The position numbers were made by a program, and so were the translations under genes. The notes below the pieces were generated by a model, which was not told the DNA's origin, did not search any database, and saw only the letters and a program-made list of their open reading frames with translations. 64,000 bases of DNA from Microvirga mediterraneensis (GTDB lineage Bacteria; Pseudomonadota; Alphaproteobacteria; Rhizobiales; Beijerinckiaceae): assembly GCF_013520865.1 (NCBI RefSeq), contig NZ_JACDXJ010000001.1, positions 1,397,001-1,461,000 on the forward strand, written 5' to 3'. Positions 16,615-25,753 of this stretch are shown piece by piece (the stretch's first letter is position 1; every line of letters starts with the position of its first letter).

Positions 16615-17759
16615 CGGCGCCCGGTCCAGCCACGGCCCGTGGAGGTGGCGCCCTCCGTCGGATCGCGGCCCTGATCCGCAAGGAAACCTATCAGCTTCTG
16701 CGAGACCCGAGCAGCATCGCCATCGGCATCGTCATGCCGCTTCTGATGCTCGTGCTGTTCGGCTACGGCCTGAACCTCGACGTCAAGAACGTGCCGATGG
16801 CGCTGGTGATGGAGGACACGTCCGCCGACGCGCGCGGCGTCGCCTCCGGCTTCGAGCTCTCCGAGTATTTCGACACGGTGACGGTCAAGACCATGGCCGA
16901 GGCCGAGCGCCTCCTGCTGGCCGGGACCGTCGATGCCATCGTCCGCGTTCCCTTCGACTTCGCACGCCGGGTCGAGCTCGGTTCCGCCGAGATCCAGGTC
17001 ATCGTCCACGGTGCAGACGCCAACACCGCGCGCATTTCCCTCGGCTATGCCCAGGGCGCGGTCGCAACATGGCTCGCCCGGGAGGCGGCCAGGGGCCGCA
17101 TGCTCGCTCAGGCCTCGGTCAGCATCGAGAACCGGTTGTGGTTCAACGAGGCCAACGAGAGCACCTACTTCCTGGTGCCGGGGCTGATCGTCCTGGTCAT
17201 GACCCTCATCGGCGCCCTGCTGACGGCGCTCGTTGTGGCGCGCGAGTGGGAGCGCGGGACGTTCGAGGCGCTCTTCGTGACCCCGGTGCGGTCGGTCGAG
17301 GTGCTCCTCGGCAAGACGATTCCCTATTTCGTCCTGGGCATGATCGGGCTGGCTTTGTCCGTCCTCGGCAGCCTGATCCTGTTCGGTGTGCCGTTGCGGG
17401 GATCGGTCCTCGTCCTGGCGGGCGTGTCGATCCTCTACCTGCTGGTGGCCCTGGGGATCGGGCTCGTCATCTCGTCGGCCACGAAGAGCCAGTTCCTGGC
17501 CAGCCAGATCAGCATGGTGGCCACGTTCCTGCCCGCCATGATGCTGTCCGGGTTCATGTTCGACCTGCGCAGCATGCCCTGGGTGATCCAGCTCGTCACC
17601 TACGTCTTCCCGGCCCGCTACTTCGTGAGCCTGCTCCAGACGCTGTTCCTGGCCGGCAACGTCTGGAGCGTGATCGTGCCGAACGCGGCCGTGCTCGCGG
17701 CCATGGCGGCGCTCCTGCTGACGCTCGCCGTCCGGTTGACCCGCAAGAGGATCGGATGA
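16611..17759 (+). CDS. ybhS: ABC-2 type permease, YbhS-like
   Basis: 382 residues. One N-terminal membrane helix (about 37-57, IGIVMPLLMLVLFGYGL) precedes a large periplasmic domain with the NLDVKNVPMALVMEDTS segment. Five C-terminal helices follow from about residue 190, including the coupling motif REWERGTFEALFVTPV. This layout is characteristic of ABC-2 permeases of the YbhS/YbhR group. It should pair with the YbhR-like protein downstream to form a heterodimeric channel driven by the fused ATPase. Confidence 0.9.
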   Translation: MTAPGPATARGGGALRRIAALIRKETYQLLRDPSSIAIGIVMPLLMLVLFGYGLNLDVKNVPMALVMEDTSADARGVASGFELSEYFDTVTVKTMAEAERLLLAGTVDAIVRVPFDFARRVELGSAEIQVIVHGADANTARISLGYAQGAVATWLAREAARGRMLAQASVSIENRLWFNEANESTYFLVPGLIVLVMTLIGALLTALVVAREWERGTFEALFVTPVRSVEVLLGKTIPYFVLGMIGLALSVLGSLILFGVPLRGSVLVLAGVSILYLLVALGIGLVISSATKSQFLASQISMVATFLPAMMLSGFMFDLRSMPWVIQLVTYVFPARYFVSLLQTLFLAGNVWSVIVPNAAVLAAMAALLLTLAVRLTRKRIG

Positions 17760-17766
17760 GGCAGTC

Positions 17767-18885
17767 ATGATCGAAGCGCTGTTCAGGATCCTGGCGCTGA
17801 TGCGCAAGGAGCTGCTGGTGATCCTCAAGGATCCGCGGAGCCGGGTCACCCTGATCCTGCCCCCGGTCCTGCAATGCCTCATCTTCGGCTATGCCGCCAC
17901 CTACGACCTGAACAACGTTCCCTATGCCCTCGTCGATCACGATCGGAGCGCGGCGTCGCAGGCGCTGGCCGCCCGCCTGGACGGGTCCGGGATCTTCACG
18001 CGGATCGCCACGCTCGAGCAGACGGACCTGGCGGCCGCCTATCTTGCGAACAGGCGCGTCGTTCTCATCGTCGTCATCGACCAGGATTTCGAGAGGGACC
18101 TGACCGCGGGCCTGCCGGCCGCGGTGCAGGTCATCGCCGATGGGCGGAACTCCAACACTGCGGGCATCGCGCAGGGCTATGTCGGCACGATCGCCGCCGC
18201 CTTCGGCCAGGCCTGGCGTGTCTCGCACGGCCTTCCGGGGCAGGCGGTGCAGGTGACGACGCGGGCTTGGTACAACCCGTCGCTCGAGACGCGCTGGAAC
18301 ATGATCCCGTCGCTGATCGGAACGATCACGATGCTGATGACGATGATGCTGACGGCCATGTCCGTGGCGCGGGAGCGGGAGGAGGGCACCTTCGATCAGC
18401 TCCTCGTGGCGCCGTTCAGGCCGACCGAGATCATGATCGGCAAGGCCGTCCCGTCGATGATGGTCGGGATCGTGCAGTCCAGCCTGATCTTCCTGGTGGC
18501 GCTGTTCTGGTTCCAGATACCCTTCGCAGGCTCCTATCTCGTGCTCTATCTCGGCCTCGTCCTGTTTCTGGCCGCGGCGATCGGGATCGGCCTGTTCCTG
18601 TCGTCGATCGCCGGGACGATGCAGCAGGCGATGATCCTGACCTTCGTGTTGCTGATGCCGTTCATGCTGCTGTCGGGGCTGATGGCGCCGGCCGAGAACA
18701 TGCCGGCGGCCCTGCAATACTTCACCCTGATCAACCCGCTCCAATACGCCATCAGCATCACGCGCCGGGTCTACCTCGAGGGCGCGGGCCTCGATCAGCT
18801 CCTGCCCGACATGCTCGCGCTCGTTGCCATCGCGGCCGTGACCCTGCCGTTTGCGGCCTGGCTGTTCCGCAACCGGCTGACATGA
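17767..18885 (+). CDS. ybhR: ABC-2 type permease, YbhR-like
   Basis: 372 residues with the same topology as the upstream permease: an N-terminal helix (VTLILPPVLQCLIFGYAATYD in two parts, around 27-47), a periplasmic domain containing NNVPYALVDHDRS, and a C-terminal helix bundle with AREREEGTFDQLLVAPFRP. It starts seven bases after the preceding stop. It is probably the last gene of the operon, since a 99-base gap and a new ribosome site precede the DUF1989 gene. Confidence 0.9.
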   Translation: MIEALFRILALMRKELLVILKDPRSRVTLILPPVLQCLIFGYAATYDLNNVPYALVDHDRSAASQALAARLDGSGIFTRIATLEQTDLAAAYLANRRVVLIVVIDQDFERDLTAGLPAAVQVIADGRNSNTAGIAQGYVGTIAAAFGQAWRVSHGLPGQAVQVTTRAWYNPSLETRWNMIPSLIGTITMLMTMMLTAMSVAREREEGTFDQLLVAPFRPTEIMIGKAVPSMMVGIVQSSLIFLVALFWFQIPFAGSYLVLYLGLVLFLAAAIGIGLFLSSIAGTMQQAMILTFVLLMPFMLLSGLMAPAENMPAALQYFTLINPLQYAISITRRVYLEGAGLDQLLPDMLALVAIAAVTLPFAAWLFRNRLT

Positions 18886-18984
18886 GGACGCGATCCGCCA
18901 TGCCGCCATGGTCGCCCTTCTTCGTGCTCGCAGGCCGCGGTCCGGTTGCCTATAAGGAACCAACCACGAAAGCTGGAGAAACGC

Positions 18985-19845
18985 ATGAAGCTCGCCCGGA
19001 ACCAAGTGCCGGAACCTCTCGATGCGGAGGCGCGCCGGAAAATCGCTCCCGTCATCTGCTACCCGGTCGAGACCCTGCCGCGGCCCGACCTCGCCGCATA
19101 CCAGGCTGCCCGGGAGGGGTGGGAGAAGATCGCCGAGGTGATCGTGCCGCCCCGCGATGCGCGCTGCTTCACGGTGCCCGCCGGCTGTTTCTTCCGGATC
19201 GTCAGCATCGAGGGGCCGCAGGTGGGCGATCTCAATCTCTGGTCGGCGGATGACCTGAACGAGCGCTTCTTCTCCGGCAAGACGCGCGCCCTCAACGGCA
19301 CGCATGTGTCGACCGGCGACCAGCTCTGGTCGTCCCTGCCTTACTTAAGGCCGATGGCGACGATCACCCACGATACCCTTGGCTGGTACGGCTTCGACGA
19401 ATTCGGCGGCTCCGTGCACGACGTGATCGGAACGCGCTGCGATCCCTACACGCATCGCCTGCTCTCGGGGCAGGATTATCACCATTGCTGCCATTCCAAC
19501 CTCACCCGGGCGCTCGCGCACCGGCTGGGGCGTCCCAAAGACGAGGTGGAGCCGGCGGTGCATGACGTGCTCAACGTCTTCATGTGCACCGGTTTCACGC
19601 GCGATACGGGACAGTACTTCATGAAGGCGAGCCCCGTACGGCCGGGCGATTATCTGGAATTTTTCGCCGAGATCGACATTCTGGGCGCGCTTTCCGCCTG
19701 TCCCGGCGGCGATTGCAGCGCGGAGCATTCGAGCGACGTGGCGGCCTGCCATCCGCTGCTGGTAGAGGTCTACAGGCCGAAGGCGCCGCCGCAGGGCTGG
19801 AGCCCTCCGGCGCGCAGCGCCTACGGCCGACAGCACGGCGAGTAA
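18985..19845 (+). CDS. DUF1989 (urea carboxylase-associated family) protein
   Basis: 286 residues. Family hallmarks are the VPAGCFFRI motif near residue 55, GDLNLWSADD, TLGWYG, the cysteine/histidine cluster YHHCCHSNL and the late CPGGDCS motif, which are presumed metal or substrate ligands. Proteins of this family next to urea carboxylase genes (CgdA/CgdB) have been shown to deiminate carboxyguanidine. Here no urea carboxylase, allophanate hydrolase or guanidine riboswitch is visible, so the substrate is unknown. The ATG at 18985 has GGAG at 18974-18977; an earlier in-frame ATG at 18946 has no such site. Confidence 0.85.
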   Translation: MKLARNQVPEPLDAEARRKIAPVICYPVETLPRPDLAAYQAAREGWEKIAEVIVPPRDARCFTVPAGCFFRIVSIEGPQVGDLNLWSADDLNERFFSGKTRALNGTHVSTGDQLWSSLPYLRPMATITHDTLGWYGFDEFGGSVHDVIGTRCDPYTHRLLSGQDYHHCCHSNLTRALAHRLGRPKDEVEPAVHDVLNVFMCTGFTRDTGQYFMKASPVRPGDYLEFFAEIDILGALSACPGGDCSAEHSSDVAACHPLLVEVYRPKAPPQGWSPPARSAYGRQHGE

Positions 19846-19856
19846 GCGATACCGAC

Positions 19857-19884
19857 AAAAAAGGGCCCCGCGAGGGGCCCTTTT
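19857..19884. terminator. Bidirectional rho-independent terminator
   Basis: The stem AAAAAAGGGCCCC / GGGGCCCTTTT around the loop GCGA (19870-19873) lies between two converging genes. It has T-runs in both directions. Confidence 0.92.
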
Positions 19885-19886
19885 CC

Positions 19887-21545
19887 TTATCGCACCACCG
19901 GCAGCGGCTTGACCGCCGGACCCGTGAATTTGTTCGTCGCCAGATCGCCCACGGGCTTGTTCGAGAAACCCATATGCAGGCTGGGCTCCGCCGACATGAG
20001 GGTGCTCAGGGCCGTGGCCGGAGGCTTCTTCGCGGCGGGGGCCGCCTTGGCTTCGGGAGCGGACGCCGGCTTCGCCTTCTCGGCCTTGGGCAGGGCCTTG
20101 GGCGTGGAGCCGGTCACCGGAATGTCGACCGGGCTTGCGGAGGCCACCACGATGGGGCGCAGGTCGGGCCGGGGCGGCGGCAGAGGGTGCTGAACGGCCG
20201 CCATCTCGGTCGCGCCGCGCGATTCCGGAAGGCCCGGGATCGGGTTCGTGGCCGCGAGCGATCCCGGACGGGCCGGCGGAAGCGGCGCGTAGGCGAGGGC
20301 GACGGTGCCCGCGACCGGTTCGATGCCTGTATCGTCCGCGTCGGGCCGGCGCGGCGGCATCGGCGCGAAGGCCATGCCCTTGGGGATCGACAGGTCGGAC
20401 TGCGATTCCGGTCCCTGCTGCCATGCCAGGACGGGCCCCGATGCGGTCTGCACGGTGCCGGGCGCCCCGTTGATCCGGGTCGGCGGCAGCGGTGCGGAGG
20501 CCGGCGGCGACAGATCCTCGCGCAAGGCGGGCGCCATGGCGGCCATGACGGCGGGAGCGGGCGGTTCGGGCCGCGGCTGGATCGCGACGGGAGCCCGGCG
20601 GCCCGGCTCGGGAGCCTGGCCCGGCTGCAGCGCCGCATAGACTGACGTGTTGGAATCGCTGGCGTAGTAGTTCTGTGCCGGCTGGGCCGTACGGGAGGCC
20701 ACGATGGACCGGCTCGGCCGCGAGGCGACCCGGATCTCCTCCGCATCCTCGTTCTCGTCCTCGTCCAGCCCAAACAGAGTCGCCCAGAAGCTCTTGCGGC
20801 GCGGCTGGTTGGCGATGGCCTCCTCGGCATCCGCATAGGCGGTATAGCCGGCGACCGATCCGCCCTTGGCGAGCACTTCGGCGCGGGCCTCGTCGTAGCC
20901 GGGCAGGGGCCTGCCGTCCGACGGGATATGCACGGTCTTGCCGTCAGGGAAGATGCTGGCAAGCTGCGACCGGGTCATGCGCGGCCAGGCGCGCACGCTG
21001 CCCACGTCGAGATGGACGAAGGGCGTGTAGGCATTGGGATAATAGCCGACGCCGCCGTTCTGGAGCCGCATGCCGATGGCGCGCAGGCGCGCGGTGGACA
21101 CGTCCGGCAGGTAGAAGTCCATGGCCTTGCCCTGCATGTGCTGGCTGTTCTTGGCCACGGCGCTCGAACGCCGCCTGAGCATGGAGTTGGTGTTCGGCGA
21201 GCGGTAACCCGAGTTCACATGGACGGGCGCGCTGGACCCGACCTCGCGATAGACCTCCCACACCGTGTCGAACAGGCGTGGATCCATGCGGGTCGGTTCG
21301 TCCCGGCGCCAGTCGCGCAGGAACCAGTTGAGCTGCTGCAGAGCGCCCGAATCGTACTGGCCGTTGCGCCTGAACGTGACGGTGAGGCTTTCCTTCGTGT
21401 TGTTGTTGTAAAGGCTCAGCGTGCGGGTATCGCCGTTGGCGACGGCATCCTGCGTGCCGCGCACCCCACCCACCATGACGGCCAGAAAGGCCACAAGACC
21501 AATGCCGGCGCGCTGCGCCAGGCGGTCCGTACGCAATACTCTCAC
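19887..21545 (-). CDS. DUF882 / M15-type murein peptidase-like protein with proline-rich tail
   Basis: 552 residues. After an N-terminal membrane or signal segment (residues 15-28), residues 40-220 form the DUF882 domain, which is related to M15 D,D-carboxypeptidases. Visible metal-site elements are SGYRS, the SQHMQGKAMD pair of ligands (His and Asp) and FVHLDVG. The C-terminal 300 residues are low-complexity, with repeated proline-rich units such as PLPPARP, MPPRRPD and PLPPPRPD, likely an extended spacer through the periplasm or peptidoglycan. Such proteins probably trim peptide cross-links in peptidoglycan. The L,D-transpeptidase gene upstream on the same strand supports a cell-wall role. 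Confidence 0.85.
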   Translation of the reverse strand: MRVLRTDRLAQRAGIGLVAFLAVMVGGVRGTQDAVANGDTRTLSLYNNNTKESLTVTFRRNGQYDSGALQQLNWFLRDWRRDEPTRMDPRLFDTVWEVYREVGSSAPVHVNSGYRSPNTNSMLRRRSSAVAKNSQHMQGKAMDFYLPDVSTARLRAIGMRLQNGGVGYYPNAYTPFVHLDVGSVRAWPRMTRSQLASIFPDGKTVHIPSDGRPLPGYDEARAEVLAKGGSVAGYTAYADAEEAIANQPRRKSFWATLFGLDEDENEDAEEIRVASRPSRSIVASRTAQPAQNYYASDSNTSVYAALQPGQAPEPGRRAPVAIQPRPEPPAPAVMAAMAPALREDLSPPASAPLPPTRINGAPGTVQTASGPVLAWQQGPESQSDLSIPKGMAFAPMPPRRPDADDTGIEPVAGTVALAYAPLPPARPGSLAATNPIPGLPESRGATEMAAVQHPLPPPRPDLRPIVVASASPVDIPVTGSTPKALPKAEKAKPASAPEAKAAPAAKKPPATALSTLMSAEPSLHMGFSNKPVGDLATNKFTGPAVKPLPVVR

Positions 21546-21679
21546 TGTGGTACTCGTCTTTACCGGTCCGCATCCGGGGATGCAGCAATCCTTATGGTGA
21601 AAGGATCTTTGCCGAAGACGGTTACGTTCCCGTTAAGTGAGAGCAAGAAATTGCGTGAGAACCCGACGAAAAGCGGCGG

Positions 21680-23446
21680 CTATTCGGACAGGTTCAGAGC
21701 GGCCCGGACCTTGCGGTCGAGGCCATAGAGGTCCTCGAAGCGCTTCATCTCGCCCTTCTCGTCGACCGCGAGCGTGAAGTAGGTCAGGTGCACGGGCAGC
21801 GGGTTCGACAGGTGCACGGTGCGCTCGCCCTTGCCGATGAGCCCGCGCAGCTTCTCCTCGGTCCATTTGCCGTCCTTGCCCATGATCTCCTCGGCGAGCT
21901 GGAAGGGCTTGTCGACGCGGACGCAGCCATGGCTGAAGGCCCGCTTGCTGGCGGAGAAGAGATTGCGGTTCGGCGTGTCGTGCAGATAGACCGCATGCTG
22001 GTTGGGGAACATGAATTTCAGGAAACCCAGCGCATTGCGCTCGCCCGGCGGCTGCTGAACCATGATCCGGTCGCCGCGGCGGATGATCTTGTAGCCCTTC
22101 TTCGCCGCGTAGTCGGGATCGTTGGCCAGCGCCGGCAGGATCTCCTTCTTCATGATCGACGGCGGGATCGTCCAGGACGGATTGACCACGAGGTACTTCA
22201 TGGTCTCGGAGAAGATCGGCGTCTGGGACTGCTCTTTGCCGACGATGACGCGGGTCTGGTAGACCGTGTCGCGCCCCTCGACCATCTGCAGGCGGAATTC
22301 GGGCACGTTCACCATGATGTGCCGCTGCCCCAGATCGGCCGGCAGCCAGCGCCAGCGCTCCATGTTGGCGATCAGGTCGGATTGCCGCTGCGCCACCGAG
22401 GGGCCGGAGAGGGCTGCCACCGTCTGGGCATTCAGGACGCCCGTATCCGGCAGACCCTTTTCCTTCTGGAAGGCCGCCACGGCCGAGGCCACGCGCTCGT
22501 CGTAGACCGTCTGGTTGCTCGCGTCCTTCGCGAGATTGAACCGCGCCCGGATCAGGGGCACGCGCGGATCCTTCATGCCCACGCGCAGGATCGGACCCCG
22601 AGGCAGGCGCACGCTCGGCTGCGAGGGATGGGTCTCGCGCAGTTTCGCCAGCCGCTCCTTCAAGGCTTTGTAGCCGGCATGCGGCGGGTTGTAGGCCTCG
22701 AGGGCGCCGCCCGCATCGCCCGCAGAGGAGACCTTGCCCAGCACTTCGTCGACGGCCGGCAGGGCGAGCTTCGGAGTCACCAGGGGGGACAGGCGGGCGA
22801 GGTCGATGCGTGCGCCGCGGGCGTCACGGGCATAGCGGATCACCGACAGGGAGAGCTTCACATCGGCCTTCGCCCATTGAGCCGGATCCGCGTCCCTGCG
22901 CAGGCCCCTGTCGGGCAGGGCATAATCGGCCGGGTCGAGGCCGTCTTCGTCGGCGGCCTTCAGGCGTTCCATCACGCCCAGGGCGGCGGGCGACCAGGCG
23001 CCGTCCCGCGCCCAGACCAGCGGGCGCTCGGCCTGCGCATAGTAGGCCTGCAGGGCCTCCCGATCCTTGGCGCCCACGCGCATGTCGCGCAGGGCCGCAT
23101 CGTCCGCGAACAATCCTTCCACGGCCATGCGGACGAGGTCCGTCTGCATCAAGGCCGTTACGGGAGCCGCATCGGGCAGGGGAATGTCGATGACGGGAGC
23201 GGCCTTGAGATCGACTGCCTTGAGGCTGACGGGAGCCGGTTCGGGCAAGGGGATGGCCTGAGCGGCCGCATCCTTCGGCGCGGAGGCGTCCTGACCGGCG
23301 ACATCGTGGAAGGAGGGCTCCGCCGGAACGGACTGCACCACCTCGGCCTGCGGATGGCTCGCATCCTCCGCAAAGGCGGACAAGGGCAAGAGGGAGACGG
23401 ATCCAATGAGACCAAGCCACAGTGCCGTCTTGCGCACGTCACGCAT
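21680..23446 (-). CDS. L,D-transpeptidase (YkuD / YcbB-like)
   Basis: 588 residues. A signal peptide (TALWLGLIGSVSLLPLSAFA) starts the protein. A long scaffold domain follows, then a peptidoglycan-binding domain (VASAVAAFQKEKGLPDTG...TVAALSG) and the YkuD catalytic domain with SHGCVRV, catalytic cysteine about residue 508. These enzymes form 3-3 cross-links in peptidoglycan or attach proteins to it; YcbB-type enzymes are the large members with this architecture. The start at 23446 is chosen because AGGAG lies seven bases before it; in-frame ATGs at 23452, 23461 and 23524 are less well placed. A DUF882 wall-hydrolase gene lies downstream. Confidence 0.9.
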   Translation of the reverse strand: MRDVRKTALWLGLIGSVSLLPLSAFAEDASHPQAEVVQSVPAEPSFHDVAGQDASAPKDAAAQAIPLPEPAPVSLKAVDLKAAPVIDIPLPDAAPVTALMQTDLVRMAVEGLFADDAALRDMRVGAKDREALQAYYAQAERPLVWARDGAWSPAALGVMERLKAADEDGLDPADYALPDRGLRRDADPAQWAKADVKLSLSVIRYARDARGARIDLARLSPLVTPKLALPAVDEVLGKVSSAGDAGGALEAYNPPHAGYKALKERLAKLRETHPSQPSVRLPRGPILRVGMKDPRVPLIRARFNLAKDASNQTVYDERVASAVAAFQKEKGLPDTGVLNAQTVAALSGPSVAQRQSDLIANMERWRWLPADLGQRHIMVNVPEFRLQMVEGRDTVYQTRVIVGKEQSQTPIFSETMKYLVVNPSWTIPPSIMKKEILPALANDPDYAAKKGYKIIRRGDRIMVQQPPGERNALGFLKFMFPNQHAVYLHDTPNRNLFSASKRAFSHGCVRVDKPFQLAEEIMGKDGKWTEEKLRGLIGKGERTVHLSNPLPVHLTYFTLAVDEKGEMKRFEDLYGLDRKVRAALNLSE

Positions 23447-23807
23447 GATCATGCTCCTCATCGCAGTGAAGGTGGAGGCTGGAAAATCCTCCATCAAGTG
23501 AAATTCGTCAGTGTTCCCGCGCACGTCCTGTTACGCTTAACGCGCGAAACGCCATGCGGCTTCATCGTCTAGGTCAAGTTGGTTCAATTTTCTGTAAAGG
23601 GCCGCGGCCGACCCGACACGGAATGCGTCATGAGCAGTTGAAACGATATGGAGGAACATGCGACGTATGTTGAACGAGAAGGAGTAAACCGTCTCTTAAT
23701 GGTGAGGCGGCACAAGCCGGCCTCCGGCCGATATGGGTTGATCCGGGGAGCGCGGCGGCCAATATGTGTGCAGACCCTTCCAGCGCGTTCCCAGCAGGCA
23801 GTCGCCC
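23447..23807. other. 361-bp divergent promoter region
   Basis: This region separates the L,D-transpeptidase gene from the divergent oligoendopeptidase gene. It is less GC-rich than its surroundings around 23540-23700. No coding sequence, tRNA or strong hairpin was seen. It presumably holds both promoters, but no box stands out. Confidence 0.4.
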
Positions 23808-25658
23808 GTGACCTTTCAGAGAATCTCCCCCTTGCACCATCCATCCTCCGCCGGCGCCGTGCAGGCCGACCTCGGGTCGCTGCCCGAATGGAACCTGTCT
23901 CATCTTTATCCCGGCATGGACAGCGAGGCGTTCAAGCGGGATCTCGCCAAGGCGGAAGCGGAGTGCAAGACCTTCGCCGAAGCCTATCGCGGCAAGCTCG
24001 ACGCCATGGTCCGGGGCGAGAAGGCGTCCGAGACCCTGAACGAGGTGGTGAAGCGTTACGAGGCGCTCGAAGACCTTCTCGGCCGCCTGATGTCCTATGC
24101 GGGCCTCGTCTATTCCGGCGACACCACCGACCCGGTCCGGGCGAAGTTCTACGGCGACACCCAGGAGCGCCTGACGACCGCCTCGACGGAGCTGCTCTTC
24201 TTCGCGCTCGAACTCAACCGCATCGAGGATGCGGCTCTCGACAAGGCCATGAGCGAGCCGCCGCTTGCCCATTACAAGCCCTGGATCGAGGATCTGCGCA
24301 AGGACAAGCCCTATCAGCTCGAGGACAAGATCGAGCAGCTTTTCCACGAAAAGTCGGTGACCGGCCGCTCGGCCTGGAACCGCCTGTTCGACGAGACCAT
24401 AGCGTCCTTGCGCTTCACGGTGCGGGGCGAGGAGCTGGCGATCGAGCCGACTCTGAACAAGCTGCAGGATCCGGACGAGAGCGTGCGCAAGGATGCGTCC
24501 GACGCCCTGGCGAAGACCTTCAAGGCGAACCTGCGCACCTTCACGTTGATCACCAACACACTGGCCAAGGACAAGGAAATCTCCGACCGCTGGCGGGGCT
24601 TCGAGGACGTGGCCGATTCCCGCCATCTGGCCAACCGGGTCGAGCGCGAGGTCGTGGAGGCGATGGTCTCGGCCGTGCGCGAGGCCTATCCGCGCCTGTC
24701 CCACCGTTACTATGCCCTGAAGGCCAAGTGGTTCGGCAAGGACAAGCTCGACCATTGGGACCGCAACGCGCCCCTGCCGAAGGTCGAGCAGCGCACCATC
24801 TCCTGGAACGAGGCCAAGGATACGGTTCTCTCGGCCTATTCCGACTTCTCGCCGCGCATGGCCGACATCGCCCGACGCTTCTTCGACGAGGAATGGATCG
24901 ATGCGCCGACCCGTCCCGGCAAGGCTCCGGGCGCCTTCGCTCACCCGACAGTACCATCGGCCCATCCGTATGTGCTCCTGAACTACCAGGGCAAGCCCAG
25001 GGACGTGATGACGCTCGCCCACGAGCTGGGCCACGGCGTGCATCAGGTCATGGCCGGCCCCAACGGCGCGCTCATGGCGCCGACGCCGTTGACGCTCGCC
25101 GAAACCGCGTCCGTCTTCGGCGAGATGCTGACCTTCCGCCGCCTGCTCGACCAGACCAGGGATCCCGTGCAGCGCAAGGCCATGCTCGCGGCCAAGGTCG
25201 AGGACATGCTCAACACGGTGGTGCGCCAGATCGCGTTCTATTCCTTCGAGCGCAAGGTGCATCTGGAACGCCGCAACGGCGAGCTCACGGCGGATCAATT
25301 GTGCGAGCTCTGGATGTCGGTGCAGGACGAGTCCTTAGGCCCGGCGATCCGTCTCGGCCCGGGCTACGAGAGCTTCTGGACCTACATCCCCCATTTCATC
25401 CACTCGCCGTTCTACGTCTACGCCTATGCCTTCGGCGACTGCCTCGTGAATTCGCTCTACGGCGTCTACGAGCGTTCCAACGAGGGCTTCGTGGACCGGT
25501 ATTTCGCGCTCCTTTCGGCCGGCGGCACCAAGCACTACTCGGAATTGCTCGCCCCGTTCGGCCTCGATGCCGGGGATCCGGCCTTCTGGCAGATCGGCCT
25601 GTCGATGATCGAACGCCTGATCGGCGAGCTGGAGACGATGGAAAAAGAAACGGTTTGA
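23808..25658 (+). CDS. pepF: M3 family oligoendopeptidase F
   Basis: About 616 residues, a cytoplasmic zinc metallopeptidase that cuts oligopeptides. The zinc-binding motif HELGH lies in ALAHELGHGVHQ, and the third ligand is in the ETASVFGEMLTF segment. Upstream motifs are LPEWNLSHLYPGMDS and HPYVLLNYQGKPRDVMTL. The frame opens further upstream with a GTG at 23766. The GTG at 23808 (reading VTFQRISPLHHP) is preferred on family length, but neither start has a strong ribosome site. A perfect 14-bp hairpin follows the stop. Confidence 0.9.
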   Translation: MTFQRISPLHHPSSAGAVQADLGSLPEWNLSHLYPGMDSEAFKRDLAKAEAECKTFAEAYRGKLDAMVRGEKASETLNEVVKRYEALEDLLGRLMSYAGLVYSGDTTDPVRAKFYGDTQERLTTASTELLFFALELNRIEDAALDKAMSEPPLAHYKPWIEDLRKDKPYQLEDKIEQLFHEKSVTGRSAWNRLFDETIASLRFTVRGEELAIEPTLNKLQDPDESVRKDASDALAKTFKANLRTFTLITNTLAKDKEISDRWRGFEDVADSRHLANRVEREVVEAMVSAVREAYPRLSHRYYALKAKWFGKDKLDHWDRNAPLPKVEQRTISWNEAKDTVLSAYSDFSPRMADIARRFFDEEWIDAPTRPGKAPGAFAHPTVPSAHPYVLLNYQGKPRDVMTLAHELGHGVHQVMAGPNGALMAPTPLTLAETASVFGEMLTFRRLLDQTRDPVQRKAMLAAKVEDMLNTVVRQIAFYSFERKVHLERRNGELTADQLCELWMSVQDESLGPAIRLGPGYESFWTYIPHFIHSPFYVYAYAFGDCLVNSLYGVYERSNEGFVDRYFALLSAGGTKHYSELLAPFGLDAGDPAFWQIGLSMIERLIGELETMEKETV

Positions 25659-25663
25659 TCTCC

Positions 25664-25699
25664 TGCCACGGGCGGAACGTTCGCTTTCCGCCCGTGGCA
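25664..25699 (+). terminator. Hairpin after pepF
   Basis: A perfect 14-bp stem, TGCCACGGGCGGAA (25664-25677) with its complement at 25686-25699, around an 8-base loop. It starts five bases after the stop codon. There is no T-run downstream. Confidence 0.65.
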
Positions 25700-25753
25700 A
25701 GGGACAGAGCCTAAAAACGATCACTGTGTGGGGCCAAACCTGGAAGGTCGACC

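Noticed and set aside
21788..23572. 594-codon open frame antisense to the L,D-transpeptidase gene
   Set aside because: Shadow of a gene with clear catalytic motifs.
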